64,000 nucleotides of DNA from JBBECJ01 sp963763325 (GCA_963763325.1 CAVXOL010000005.1:70638-134637); one strand, 5' to 3'; shown: positions 17,302-27,295, numbered from the stretch's first letter. Notes: generated by a model from the letters alone, not told the origin. Numbers and translations: made by a program.

Positions 17302-20300
17302 ATGGAATCGAAGTCACCGGCGCTCGCGTCAGAAACCAGTAACATTGACTCGCCCAGACCGGCGATGGGCCAACTCGCGCCGATCGCCCCAACCGGCCGG
17401 TTTGATGTCTTCCTGTCGCACAACGGCCGTGACAAGCCAGTTGTCGAGCGCATCGCCATCCATCTCAAACGAGCCGGGCTGGCGCCATGGCTCGACTCGT
17501 GGATGCTCGTGCCGGGTGAGGCATGGCGGCCCGAGCTCGAATCCGGGCTGATGTCGTCAGCCAGTTGCGCTGTCTGCATCGGTCAGTCGGGACTCAGCGA
17601 CTGGGTCAACGAGGAGGTGTCGGTCGCCGTCAACCGTGCCGTCAAGGACCGCAGCTTTCGCGTCTTCCTCGTCCTCCTGCCCGGCCTCCCCGAGCCGTTC
17701 GACCCATCGACGCTGCCCGCCTTCCTCAGCACGCGCACCTGGGTCGACCTGCGCCGTGGTGTCGACCGACTTCGCGACATCCAGCAGCTGATGAACGCCA
17801 TCAAGGGTGTCCCAACCGGCCCGACCGCACCAGTCGAGCCAGTCGCGGGCGTATGCCCGTACCGCGGTCTCCAGACGTTCAACGAAGAGCAGGCCGAGTT
17901 CTTCTTCGGACGCGAGGCCGACATCCAGCGCCTGATCGAGCGGCTCAAAGAGACGCGCTTCCTGGCTGTCCTCGGCTCCTCCGGCGTCGGCAAGTCGTCG
18001 CTCGTCAGAGCCGGGCTCGTGCCGGCTCTTCGCTTGAATGCTGGTCCCGCTGATGACGGCTGGACAATCGGCATCTTCAAGCCGGGCACCCGGCCGATCT
18101 CCGAGCTTGCCGCGCAATTAAGCCATCTCGACCACCAGCGCCCGCTCACCTCGCTGCACGACGAATTGATGGACGACACTCGCGCACTCGATCTGGCCGG
18201 GATGCGCATCCTGGCCAGGAACGACGCGACGGATCGGCTGATATGGGTCGTCGATCAGTTCGAGGAGATCTTCACCCTCTGTCACGACGAGCGCGAACGT
18301 TCTGCCTTCGTCGGCAACCTCCTCCACGCCGCAACTGCCGCCGGTGGGCGAACGATCGTCATCCTCACAATGCGGGCCGACTTCTACGCGCAGACCGCCC
18401 GATGGCCCGAACTGGCGGCCCAGTTTGCCGCCCATCAGTACCTCGTCAGCCCACTCTCGCTCGACGGGATGCGCCAGGTCATTGAACAACCGGCCCGTCT
18501 CGTCGGCCTCGAACTGGAACAGGGGCTGACCGAGACGATCCTCGACGATGTCGACGGCCAACCAGGCAGCCTGCCACTGCTGGAACACGCCCTGCTGGAA
18601 CTCTGGGAGCGCCGCCTCGGCAACCTGCTCACCCTCGAAGCCTACCGTGACGCCGGCGCCGTTCAGGGAGCGATTGCCCAGCGCGCCGAGACTCTCTTCG
18701 GGACCCTGAATGCTGAGCAGCAGCAGATCGTCCGTGGCGTACTGCTGCGGCTGACCCAGCCGGGAGATGGATCGGTCGATACTCGACGCCGCGCCCGGAT
18801 GGACGAACTCGTCCACCGTAGCATGACGCAGGTCGAATTCGAGACTGCCATCGGGCCACTCATCGATGCCCGCCTGCTCACGACCGGCATCGATGAAGTC
18901 ACCGGAGAGCAGGAACTGGACGTTGCACATGAGGCGCTCATCCGAGCCTGGCCACGTCTGCGTGCGTGGATCGACGAGGATCGGACTGGACTGCGCACCC
19001 ATCGCCGGTTGACCGAAGCCGCCATCGACTGGGAACGCAACGGTCGCGACGAAGGTCTGCTCTATCGCGGCGCACGGCTGGCGACCGCCTTCGATTGGCA
19101 CGCGACTCATCCGGGATATCTCAACGACCTCGAGGATGCCTTTCTCTCCGCGAGTGCAAGAATGCGCGACCGGGAAACACACGCACGCCAACGCCGCCTG
19201 CGTCTGACGATCGCCGGCCTGACCGTCGCGCTGCTGCTCATCAGCCTGACAGCCATCATCGCCATCATTCAGCGCAACGAGGCCGAGAACGAGCGTAACG
19301 CGGCCCAACTGGCCCGCGACGAGGCGCGCTCCCGCGAGATCACGACGACGCGCTGGCGATATCCGCCACCGACCCGGAACTGGCACTCCTGTTACTGGCT
19401 GAAGCACTGGAACTCACGCCGACGAGCGAGGCCCAGCAAGCGTTGCAGTACGTGCTCATCAGCCAGCCCCATCAGGCGGGCGGCCCATCTGGAGTCAACC
19501 CGATCAATGACGGGAGCACATTGGTTGGAACCTGGACCATGGGCCCCGATGGCCAGAACGGTAGCGACAACGATCTACGACGATCTGGTGCGCCTCTGGA
19601 GTATGGATGGACTGAAGCTACTGCATGCATTGCCGGGAATCACCCAGGACGCGGTCTACAATGGAGATGGCAGCCGTATCGCCACTGCGGACCTGGACGG
19701 AACGCTACACGTGTGGGATGTCGCCTCGGGTCACCGAGATCCTGACGATTCACGTGCTGCAGAGGGACTCGACTGTGCCAGTGGTCAGGGCTGTTACTCA
19801 CCTATTGCGTACAGTCATGATGGTCAGATCATTGTTTCGGCGTTCACCGAGAACGACAGTCAGTCTGATGACGTGTTCAACAGGGAACTGCGGGTTTGGG
19901 ATGCAACGACAGGTGAGCGACTTGCATCATTCACGGTCGCGACACGATGGGTGGATTCTCAGCCCTGATGGCCGGTACATCGCAACGGTGAGCCGCACGT
20001 GAGATCAAGCTATGGGATGCGCGCACTGGTCAGACGATCAGGTCTCAGCCAGTCCTGGATTATGTGGAGTTCTTCGCGTTCATGGCAGATGGGTCACAGA
20101 TTTGTATCGCATTGTCCCAAGGCGCGATCGAGTTTTACGATATGCCCAGCTTCGAACCAGTGAGACGACGTGTGGCTCGTGTCGACACTGAAGCTAGCGT
20201 GGATGGGCTGATCGATGTCATCACAGTGAGCCCGGATGGAAACGCTCCTCGCCAGAGTCTTCTTCGACACGCCGGTCGTAGAGGTATGGGATATCGAGAC

Positions 20301-20660
20301 CGAATCCCTCGTCTCAAGGCTCGTGGGCCACTCCAGCGATATCGATGAGCATTCGGTTCAGCCCGGACAATTCGTTGATCCTGACAAGCAGCGAGGATGA
20401 AACCGAGCGTCTGTGGGATACCGCGAGCGGTCGCGAGGTGGGAAGGTTCAATCAGAGCATTTCCAATGGCTTTCGACACAGAGCAGTTCACTCCCGACGG
20501 ACGGATACTGATCGGCGCGTTCTCACGTGGCGCAATACCGCTCGAAACCTATTCCCTCGATGCGCTCGCTGCATCGGATGACGAATTGCTACGGATGGCC
20601 CGCGAGCGGGTATCGCGCGAGTTGACGCCGGAGGAGAGGCGACAATACCTGCATGAGTAG
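17302..20660 (+). CDS. TIR-nSTAND1-WD40 protein (frameshifted in WD40 part)
   Basis: A large signalling NTPase. Residues 34-165 are a TIR domain (FDVFLSHNGRDKPVVERIAI, then WMLVPGEAW and SDWVNEEVSVAV, which keeps the glutamate expected of NAD-cleaving TIRs). Residues 185-600 are a STAND-type ATPase: PYRGLQTFNEEQAEFFFGRE, Walker A GSSGVGKSS at 225-233, Walker B LIWVVDQFEEIF at 313-324, and DVAHEALIRAWPRLRAW. One membrane segment lies at about 634-657, followed by a short coiled coil. WD40 blades follow in changing frames: VWDVASG near 19710, VWDATTG near 19890, LWDARTG near 20009, VWDIETE near 20281, LWDTASG near 20407. The C-terminal RELTPEERRQYLHE ends at 20660. At least four shifts occur after 19345. 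WD40 likely senses, STAND oligomerises, TIR acts as effector. Confidence 0.82.
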
Positions 20661-21141
20661 GATCGCACGCGATCGCCGCCACAGGAGGCACAGCCATCCG
20701 GCACAGACGGACACCACCGTCGCCTACGATGTCGTCCGGCACCTCGACATGATCCTGTCCGTCATCGACCGAATGGCCAACAACTCGTTCCTGCTCAAGG
20801 GCTGGAGCGTCACCCTGGCGGCCGGGCTTTTCGCGCTTGCCGCGAACGATACCAAGCCACTCTTCGCCGCCATCGCCATCCTGCCCGGTATCGCATTCTG
20901 GGGACTCGATGCCTACTACCTGCGTCAGGAGCGGCTCTTTCGGAACCTCTACGACGCCGTCCGCCGCTCGTCACAATCGGCAGAACCCGCGATTGAACCC
21001 TATTCCCTCTCGACCGCCCCGTTCCAGGCCGCCGTTTCGACCTGGTTCCAAACCCTCTGGGTGCGCTCGATCATTGCCGTCCACGGAGTCGTCCTGCTCG
21101 CGGTCGCGGTTGTCATCCTCTACCTGCTCCTCGCTTCCTGA
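20653..21141 (+). CDS. Small multi-pass membrane protein coupled to the TIR-STAND gene
   Basis: A 162-residue protein whose ATG lies inside the last codons of the TIR-STAND gene (8-base overlap), so the two are almost certainly co-translated. After a short polar N terminus comes a conserved-looking block, IDRMANNSFLLKGWSVTLAA, leading into two close membrane segments (about residues 54-70 and 76-94) ending LDAYYLRQERLFRNLYDAVR, then an amphipathic stretch and a third membrane segment at 137-160. No catalytic motif. The two-helix hairpin plus basic cytosolic region is reminiscent of SLATT-type pore-forming effectors of bacterial defence systems, but I cannot confirm membership. Confidence 0.7.
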   Translation: MSRIARDRRHRRHSHPAQTDTTVAYDVVRHLDMILSVIDRMANNSFLLKGWSVTLAAGLFALAANDTKPLFAAIAILPGIAFWGLDAYYLRQERLFRNLYDAVRRSSQSAEPAIEPYSLSTAPFQAAVSTWFQTLWVRSIIAVHGVVLLAVAVVILYLLLAS

Positions 21142-21347
21142 CGACGTTCTGGCCATCGATCGCGATCCCAACCCGTCTCTAACCGCTTGACTGAGCACTT
21201 CTACCCACCCGCCTGCACCGACCCGCACCCATCCGTGAATACGTATATTCCGCGATGGCACGCGAGCCTGGAACCTCTATCCTGAGCAACGTTGGCAATG
21301 GATGCCCGCGACGATGCAGTCGCCGGCAGTACGCGGAGGAACGTGCC

Positions 21348-22196
21348 ATGACCGCAGCACCGTTGAAGCTGCTCGCAATTCTCGCCCACCCCGACGATGA
21401 GTCGCTCGGGTTCGGCGGTACCCTCGCGAAGTACGCGAGTGAAAGCGTCGAAACGCACCTTGTCTGCGCCACGCGTGGCGAACGAGGCTGGTTCGGCCCT
21501 CCCGATGACTACCCCGGTCCGTTCGAGCTTGGCCGGATTCGAGAACAGGAGCTGCACAATGCCGCCGCTGTCCTCGGTCTCCGCTCGGTTCGATTCCTCG
21601 ACTACTTCGATGGCGATCTGGATCAGGTCCCACCGGCCGATGCGATTGCCCGGATCGTTACCCACATCCGCGATGTCCGTCCGGACGTCGTCCTGACCTT
21701 CGGCCCCGACGGCGCGTACGGCCATCCCGACCACATCGCCATCTCGCAACTCACGACGACCGCCATCATGGCCGCGGCTGACCGCGACTTCTCCCCGATC
21801 GGCTCATACCCGCATCAGGTCCAGAAGCTCTATCACCTGGTCTGCCTCGCGCAGACGAACGCCATCTACCAGGAAGCGTTCGGCGATCTCGTGATGGAGA
21901 TCGACGGCGTCGAGCGACGCTCCGTGACATGGCCGGACTGGGCCATCACGACCAACCTCGACACGACCGACTACTGGCAGCAGGTCTGGGAAGCGATCAG
22001 TTGCCACCGGACGCAACTCCCCGGCTACGACGCGATCGCAAACCTGCCGGAACACCTTCTCCGCACACTCCTCGGGACCCAGACCTTCTACCGGGCGATG
22101 AGCTTCGTCAACGGTGGCCGCGCCATCGAGGACGATCTCTTCACCGGTCTGGGCAGCTATCAGCTGAGTCCGTGGAAGGAGGGCATCATCTTCTAA
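21348..22196 (+). CDS. PIG-L family deacetylase
   Basis: A 282-residue zinc-dependent deacetylase of the PIG-L/LmbE family. The metal motif AHPDDE is in LLAILAHPDDESLGFGGTLA near residue 10, the second region is VCATRGERGW, and the third metal-ligand motif is DGAYGHPDHIAISQL. These enzymes remove acetyl groups from GlcNAc-linked substrates, for example in mycothiol, bacillithiol or glycolipid synthesis; here the substrate is not evident. ATG 21348 follows GCGGAGGA. It stands alone between the TIR-STAND unit and two secreted paralogues, with no obvious thiol-cofactor genes nearby. Confidence 0.9.
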   Translation: MTAAPLKLLAILAHPDDESLGFGGTLAKYASESVETHLVCATRGERGWFGPPDDYPGPFELGRIREQELHNAAAVLGLRSVRFLDYFDGDLDQVPPADAIARIVTHIRDVRPDVVLTFGPDGAYGHPDHIAISQLTTTAIMAAADRDFSPIGSYPHQVQKLYHLVCLAQTNAIYQEAFGDLVMEIDGVERRSVTWPDWAITTNLDTTDYWQQVWEAISCHRTQLPGYDAIANLPEHLLRTLLGTQTFYRAMSFVNGGRAIEDDLFTGLGSYQLSPWKEGIIF

Positions 22197-22293
22197 AGTC
22201 CCAAACCCCGCCGGAAAGACCCTAAGAACAACCAGTCAGGTGGCAGTGTTTCGCCACCACGATGCGAGATGCCTGAATCAAGGAGGATTCACC

Positions 22294-22944
22294 ATGCGTC
22301 GACGATTCCTGACGCTCTTCGCGGTGGCCATGACGGCCATCACCCTGCTGATCCCATCGTTCGCGTCCGCCGCCGAGCTGCCCGAGGGCGTCATCCTCGA
22401 TGAAACCCTGCGCAGCGCCCGAGCCGAGTTCGAGTTCACACGCGGCTGTATCGAGACCCACATCCACATCTTCACCCAGATCAACCATCAGGACTGGATG
22501 GACGGCTCCGTCTACGATGACACCATCGCCGGACTCTACATCGACTCCTACAACACCTGCACCGAGGAGCCGGTAATTGGGATCGAGTTCTACGCTGAGG
22601 ACTTCGACGTGGAGGTCAGCCAGAAGCTGATCGGCGCACGAATGCGCGGCGAAGCGATGGCAAACAACTACGTCGGCGACAACAGTGAGGTCCCGGTCAA
22701 GCTCAACATCTTCTGGGTGCCGGCCGGGCGCGTCAACTCAGAGACGATGACTCAGGAGTTCATGACGTACCTGCCAACGACCGGCGAGCAGGTCGCGGCC
22801 ATCTCGACCAGCACCGACATCGATCGCCAGGCCATCGCGATGGGCGTCCTGAAGGTTGGCGACCAGGTCTTCCCGCTCTTTGCCCGAGACCACAACACGC
22901 TGATGTACGGCTTCGACGCCACCTGGACGATCAAGGCCGAGTAA
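22294..22944 (+). CDS. Secreted protein of unknown function, paralogue 1
   Basis: A 216-residue exported protein: basic MRRR, hydrophobic core LTLFAVAMTAITLLIP, and a signal-peptidase site after FASA near residue 26. The mature part is acidic and beta-rich, with two cysteines (GCIETHIHIF and YNTCTEEPV) that could pair. AAGGAGGA precedes ATG 22294. The next gene encodes a paralogue of similar length with the same architecture (signal peptide, two Cys at similar places, DIDRQAIAMG/QIDRPAQARG segment, and a FDATWTIKAE/FDLTWTMLAQ end). I do not recognise the family. Confidence 0.75.
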   Translation: MRRRFLTLFAVAMTAITLLIPSFASAAELPEGVILDETLRSARAEFEFTRGCIETHIHIFTQINHQDWMDGSVYDDTIAGLYIDSYNTCTEEPVIGIEFYAEDFDVEVSQKLIGARMRGEAMANNYVGDNSEVPVKLNIFWVPAGRVNSETMTQEFMTYLPTTGEQVAAISTSTDIDRQAIAMGVLKVGDQVFPLFARDHNTLMYGFDATWTIKAE

Positions 22945-22977
22945 CCACTCGCATCAACCGCGGAAGGGGAACCTGCC

Positions 22978-23631
22978 ATGCGACGCCGACTCATCACCAT
23001 CGCTGCCATGTCGATGGTTGCCATCACGCTGCTGACGCCATCACTTGCCAGCGCGGGCCAACCGACAGGATTGCCGGAGAACGTCATCCACACCGAGAGA
23101 TCGCGGAGCGCCGTCACACTCGTCCACTACGCGAACCGATGCCTGACGACGGAGATCTTCCTGGGAGTCTCCAACCAGCAACAGGCATCGAATGACGGCT
23201 CCGCCAGCGGCTATCACGTCGTTTCGTTCGGCGCGTACCAGGTGAACACCTGCCAGGACACCGTGATCATAAACGTCGAGCTCAACACGGACCAGCTGAA
23301 CGTGAGCGTCAACGACCACCTGAGTGGCGCCTCGGTCAGCGGCCAGGCCGTGGTCACCAACGTCACCGGCGACGAGATTCCGGTCTCGTTCGCCATCATG
23401 TGGACCCCGACTGGCCCGCGGACAACCCACCAGTTCAGCGACGAGATCAACGTCGTCGACCCCGCGACTGGCGAGGACGTGCCGGTCCTCCAGGAGGAGA
23501 CCCAGATCGACCGCCCAGCGCAGGCGCGCGGCACGATCACCGTCGGCGACCAGACATTTCAGTTCGCAGATCGCGATGATGACACGTTCTTCGTCGGCTT
23601 CGACCTGACCTGGACGATGCTGGCGCAGTAA
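22978..23631 (+). CDS. Secreted protein of unknown function, paralogue 2
   Basis: A 217-residue exported protein with signal peptide (MRRRLITIAAMSMVAITLL and a cleavage site after LASA). The mature part carries two Cys (NRCLTTEIFLG and QVNTCQDTV) and several extended-strand segments such as VIINVELNTDQLNVSVND. It ends 34 bases... in the same style as the preceding gene, with FVGFDLTWTMLAQ. It starts 33 bases after its paralogue, so a tandem duplication in one transcript is likely. GGAAGGGGA precedes ATG 22978. Function unknown. Confidence 0.75.
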   Translation: MRRRLITIAAMSMVAITLLTPSLASAGQPTGLPENVIHTERSRSAVTLVHYANRCLTTEIFLGVSNQQQASNDGSASGYHVVSFGAYQVNTCQDTVIINVELNTDQLNVSVNDHLSGASVSGQAVVTNVTGDEIPVSFAIMWTPTGPRTTHQFSDEINVVDPATGEDVPVLQEETQIDRPAQARGTITVGDQTFQFADRDDDTFFVGFDLTWTMLAQ

Positions 23632-23638
23632 CCCGCGC

Positions 23639-23664
23639 GGCGCGGCGGTCAAGACCGCCGCGCC
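23639..23664 (+). terminator. GC-rich hairpin after the secreted-protein pair
   Basis: GGCGCGGCGGTC at 23639-23650 and GACCGCCGCGCC at 23653-23664 form a perfect 12-bp stem with a 2-base loop. There is no long T-run, so it would be a weak or factor-assisted terminator. Confidence 0.5.
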
Positions 23665-23722
23665 TCTACCGAACTCACTTGAACACCGCGCACTGGCGCG
23701 CGGCCAGAAAGGAAACCGATCG

Positions 23723-25151
23723 ATGTCGATCGCAGAACGCGCAACCTCCACGACCGGCGAGCAGATCATCATCGCCGACGAGGCACTCGAAGCCTTCATC
23801 ACCTCGATTCGCGGCCAGGTCATCCGCCCCGGCGACGCCGGCTACGACGAGACCCGCAAGGTCTGGAACGGGATGATCGACAAGTACCCGGCCCTGATCG
23901 TCCGCGCCACCGGCACCGCCGATGTCGCCGCGACCGTCCGCTTCGCCCGCCAGAACGACATCCTGCTGACGGTTCGCGGCAACGGCCACAATGTCGCCGG
24001 CAACGCCATCGCCGACGGCGCGTTGATGCTCGACCTCTCGGCCATGCGCGCCGTCCAGGTCGATCCGGCCGCCAAGATCGCCCGCGTCCAGCCGGGCGCC
24101 AACTGGGGCGACCTCGACTACGAGACGCAGCTACACGGTCTTGCGACACCAGGCGGGCAGGTCTCGACGACCGGCATCGCCGGCTTCACGCTCGGTGGTG
24201 GAATGAGCTACACCCGCCGCAAGTACGGCCTGGCCTGCGACAACCTGATCGGCGCCGAGGTCGTCCTGGCCGACGGCTCGGTCGTCCGTGCCAGCGAGAC
24301 CGAGAACAGCGACCTCCTCTGGGGGCTGCGTGGCGGCGGCGGCAACTTCGGCGTCGTCACGTCGTTCGAGTTCCGCCTCCACGAGATCGGCCCGGAGGTC
24401 GCCTTCGTCAGCACGATCTACTCGCTCGACGATGTCGAGCAGATTCTGCACGGCTGGCGCAAGCTACAGCGAGCAGGCGCCGGACGAGGTCACGCCCGAC
24501 TTCTACGTCTGGGGGATGCCGGCCTTGCCGGACGTTCCGGCCGAGATGGTTGGCATGCCGATCGTCTTCATCGCCGGGATGTACGCCGGCCCGGCCGAGG
24601 AAGGCGAGCGCATCCTCAAGCCACTGCGCGAACTGGCGACGCCGATTGCCGACCAGAGCGGTGTCGCACCCTACACAATGGTGCAGGCCGCGTCGGATCC
24701 ACTCTTCCCGAACGGCCTCCTGAACTACTGGAAGTCGGTGACGCTCCCGTCGCTCGACAACGGCGGCATCGACGCCGTCCTGCGCGTCAGCTACGAGCGG
24801 CCAACGCCGCAGACGCTGATCGCACTGCGCTACCTCGGTGGCGCGATCGGTCGCGTCCCGGAGGACGCAACCGCCTACGGCAACCGCTCCGCCCTCTACA
24901 ACCTCAGCATCGACGCGACCTGGACCGATCCGTTCAAGTCCGACGAGATGATCGGCTGGACGCGCCGCGTCTGGTCCGAGATCCAGGAGGAGACGGGCGC
25001 AGGCGTCTACCTGAACTTCGCCGGCTTCGCCGAGGAGAACAACAAGCTGGCCGAGCTCGCCTACCGCTTGAACCACGACCGCCTCGTCGAGGTCAAGCGC
25101 ACCTACGACCCAACCAACCTGTTCCGCACGAACGTGAACATCAAGCCGTAG
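23723..25151 (+). CDS. FAD-binding oxidoreductase with BBE domain (one frameshift)
   Basis: About 475 residues of a berberine-bridge-enzyme-like flavoprotein (PCMH FAD fold). FAD-binding features are VRGNGHNVAGNAIADGALML, the PGANWGDLDYETQLHGLATPGG segment and GIAGFTLGGGMSY. One frame change near 24466 (extra C in AAGCTAC) leads to YSEQAPDEVTPDFYVWG and the BBE end AYRLNHDRLVEVKRTYDPTN, followed by LFRTNVNIKP. The second covalent FAD site (Cys in the GxxC-type segment) appears to be GLACDN. The family oxidises sugars, alkaloids or phenols with O2. No cofactor or pathway genes adjoin it. Confidence 0.88.
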
Positions 25152-25175
25152 CCAGTCAGCCGTCAGTTATCAGCC

Positions 25176-25216
25176 GTCAGCCAGTCGGCCAACAGTCTGT
25201 TGGCTGACTGGCTGAC
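25176..25216. terminator. Imperfect 20-bp stem-loop from the GTCAGCC repeat family
   Basis: Arms at 25176-25195 and 25197-25216 pair with one mismatch in 20 and a single-base loop. The region 25151-25216 is built from GTCAGCC/ATCAGCC units that recur at 32753-32861, 61024-61058 and 61541-61575. It lies just past the FAD oxidase stop and may end transcription. Confidence 0.5.
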
Positions 25217-25407
25217 ATGCAGACGGCCGCTCCATCGTCGTTGACTGGGGTATGGAGCCCGTCGCCAAATGTCCGCTCCACCATGTAGCGTGGCATCGCG
25301 TGCCTCCTCGTCGAGTCCCATCGTCGTGGGCCAACTTCCCACGACGACGATCATCGCCCCTCCTCCCGCATCCCCACATTGGGAGAGCCACGCAGATTGA
25401 CGAGCGG

Positions 25408-25758
25408 CTACCCGCAGGTTGGGGGCGTCGAAGCCTGCTTGTGCGTGCCCCCGCCGTCCCAGCGCCAGGCTTTCAGGATATGGCTCGTCTCGTGCAGCTC
25501 CGCGAAGCCGATCCCCAGCGTCAGGACCAGCAGCCAGCGCAGGTCCCAGAACCAGGCCGCTCCGAGACCGGTCAACGTCAGCCCGACCAGCGTCAGCCGC
25601 CAGCCTTCCAGCCGTTCCAGCATCGCGACGCCCCGCCGGACCAGACCGCGCTCGCCGTTCGCCCCACCCCACAGCCCGCGCCGGAACAGGGTGATTCCGT
25701 AGAGCATGACACCAATTCCCAGATAGTGCAGCCAGCCGGTGTTAAAGATTGTGTCCAT
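25408..25758 (-). CDS. Small integral membrane protein
   Basis: A 116-residue protein with hydrophobic segments at about residues 8-25 (GWLHYLGIGVMLYGITLF) and 55-85 (LTLVGLTLTGLGAAWFWDLR), and a polar tail with HETSHILKAWRWDGGGTHK. The start is secure: AAGGAGGTGACGGA precedes the ATG at 25758 on the minus strand. No family is recognised. The HETSH motif could bind metal but this is only suggestive. It faces the cupin gene region and is convergent with the FAD oxidase. Confidence 0.6.
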   Translation of the reverse strand: MDTIFNTGWLHYLGIGVMLYGITLFRRGLWGGANGERGLVRRGVAMLERLEGWRLTLVGLTLTGLGAAWFWDLRWLLVLTLGIGFAELHETSHILKAWRWDGGGTHKQASTPPTCG

Positions 25759-25925
25759 TCCGTCACCTCCTTCGCGACACCCGGACCACCGGGTACCGTG
25801 CCATGAGGCGACGATACGCCATCGAGTTCGCGCGAACGATTACCTCGGAGGTAACGGCGAGATCGACAGGTCGTCCCGGACGGTCACGACCGAGACGTGC
25901 GTGCGATCGCGCGGACACAGCCAAA

Positions 25926-26378
25926 TCACTCGGTCTCGAAGGCTGGCTCGACTCCGTGCTTGCGGGCAACCGCGACGAGCCGATCCACGCTCGGCCCCTC
26001 GGCATAGATCTGGCCGACTTCTTTGAGGAAGTCCAACGACGGCGCGCCGAGCGTGATCATCAGATAGCGGGCAACGTCTTCCGTGACGCGCAGGGAATGC
26101 GGGACACCGTGTGGCAGGCTCACCAGCGTCCCTGGTCCACCGGTCAACTGCTGATCTCCGACACGAAACTCCATCGTCCCTTCCACCACATAGGTCAGTT
26201 CGTCCCATGGATGGGAATGTGGCAGGAGCCATTCCAGATCGGTGGAAACGCCTTCTACGACCGTGACAGGGTCGTCCCCTTCAGTTACCAGACGCACCAG
26301 GATGTCATCGCCCCCGGCGCCAGCGAAGTGCTCGGCATCCGCACGCAGATGGATGCCGGTGCTCATCCCATGTCCCAC
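25926..26378 (-). CDS. Cupin domain protein
   Basis: A 150-residue single-domain cupin. The metal-binding motif 1 is LEWLLPHSHPWDELTYVVEGTMEFRVG split as PHSHPWDELTYVVEG and MEFRVGDQQ, and motif 2 is PGTLVSLPHGVPHSLRV, together supplying the histidine ligands. GTG 26378 is preferred because GGAGG lies 5 bases upstream; the ATG at 26366 is too far from it. The C-terminal helix EGPSVDRLVAVARKHGVEPA is an addition seen in some small regulators or isomerases. Function unknown. A LuxR-type remnant lies upstream on the same strand. Confidence 0.8.
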   Translation of the reverse strand: MGHGMSTGIHLRADAEHFAGAGGDDILVRLVTEGDDPVTVVEGVSTDLEWLLPHSHPWDELTYVVEGTMEFRVGDQQLTGGPGTLVSLPHGVPHSLRVTEDVARYLMITLGAPSLDFLKEVGQIYAEGPSVDRLVAVARKHGVEPAFETE

Positions 26379-26511
26379 GGGATCCTCCTTCACCTGTATG
26401 GTCGTTGTCGTCGAGTGCCGCGACATCATATCGGCAACGACTCCGCAACGACCGACAAACAACCCATGCAACTGCCCATGCCGGCAATCATGCGTGCACG
26501 GCGGTTGACCG

Positions 26512-27295
26512 TCAGTCGAGTTGGACACCAAGTTCACTCGCCCGGCGGGCGGCTTCGGTGCGGGTCGTGACATCGAGTTTGGCCAGGATCGAAGAGACAT
26601 GGCGTTCGACCATCTTCGGCGAGAGGTAGAGTCGGTCGGCAATCTCGGGTGTTGTGCAGACCGGCGGAAAGGTGCTGCAGCACCTCCAGCTCGCGTCGCG
26701 TCAGGCCGGCCGGATTCGAACGTGTCGAGGGGCGCGGCCAGCGCTGGACGCCGCGCGCACCAAGCTCGCGCAGCCTGGGGTGACGACGCCGGCCATCGCC
26801 CCGCGCCGAGCTGGGTAAAGATCGCAAGCACGACCCGCAACGGGTGACGCGGCCCGACCTCATCGTCGCCTCAGATCGCGACCAGCAGTGCCCGTGTCCC
26901 GCCGATCCGCCGATCCGCCGTCCGAGGTAACGCAGCAGATCGATCGTCGCCTCGTCCGCCCAGTGAACATCCTCGAAGACGACCAGCTCCAATTGCCGCC
27001 TGGCCAGCGAGTCGAGGGCAGCCCGGAAGATGAGGTCACACCCAGCCTGCTCCGCCATCAACCGTGCAATGTCGCCACCCAGGCCGGCCGCGATGTCGGC
27101 CAGCGGCCCGAGCGGACGCGGCGTCGGGAGCGGGTTGCAGCCTCCGAGCAATACGCGGACTGTCGCGCCAACACGCCCGCAGAACGCATCGACCAGCACC
27201 GTCTTCCCAACCCCGGCCTCACCACCCAGGAAGACGAGACGTCCCCCACCGTCGGGCAGATCACCCGGCGACGACGTGCGTTCGAGCAGTTCCAT
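26512..27295 (-). pseudogene. AAA-LuxR regulator with large internal deletion
   Basis: The frame starts with an ATPase domain: MELLERTSSPGDLPDGGGRL, Walker A GGEAGVGKTVLV, and Walker B LELVVFEDVHWADEATIDLL. It then loses homology after GRRIGG and, less than 100 codons later, resumes in the C-terminal linker and HTH: LRELGARGVQRWPRP, LTRRELEVLQHLSAGL and, after a frame change near 26662, EIADRLYLSPKMVERHVSSI with the stop at 26512-26514. Proteins of this class are about 900 residues, so roughly 550 residues of the helical sensor region are missing. The gene is probably dead. It sits upstream of the cupin gene on the same strand. Confidence 0.65.

Noticed and set aside
18118..19407. A 429-codon minus-strand frame within the TIR-STAND gene.
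   Set aside because: It lies opposite the STAND ATPase with intact Walker motifs and has shadow-type composition.
17302..20660. Calling the TIR-STAND gene a plain pseudogene.
   Set aside because: The first 640 codons are intact and the WD40 part is restored by single-base corrections, like many neighbours; the overlap with the downstream gene is also preserved.
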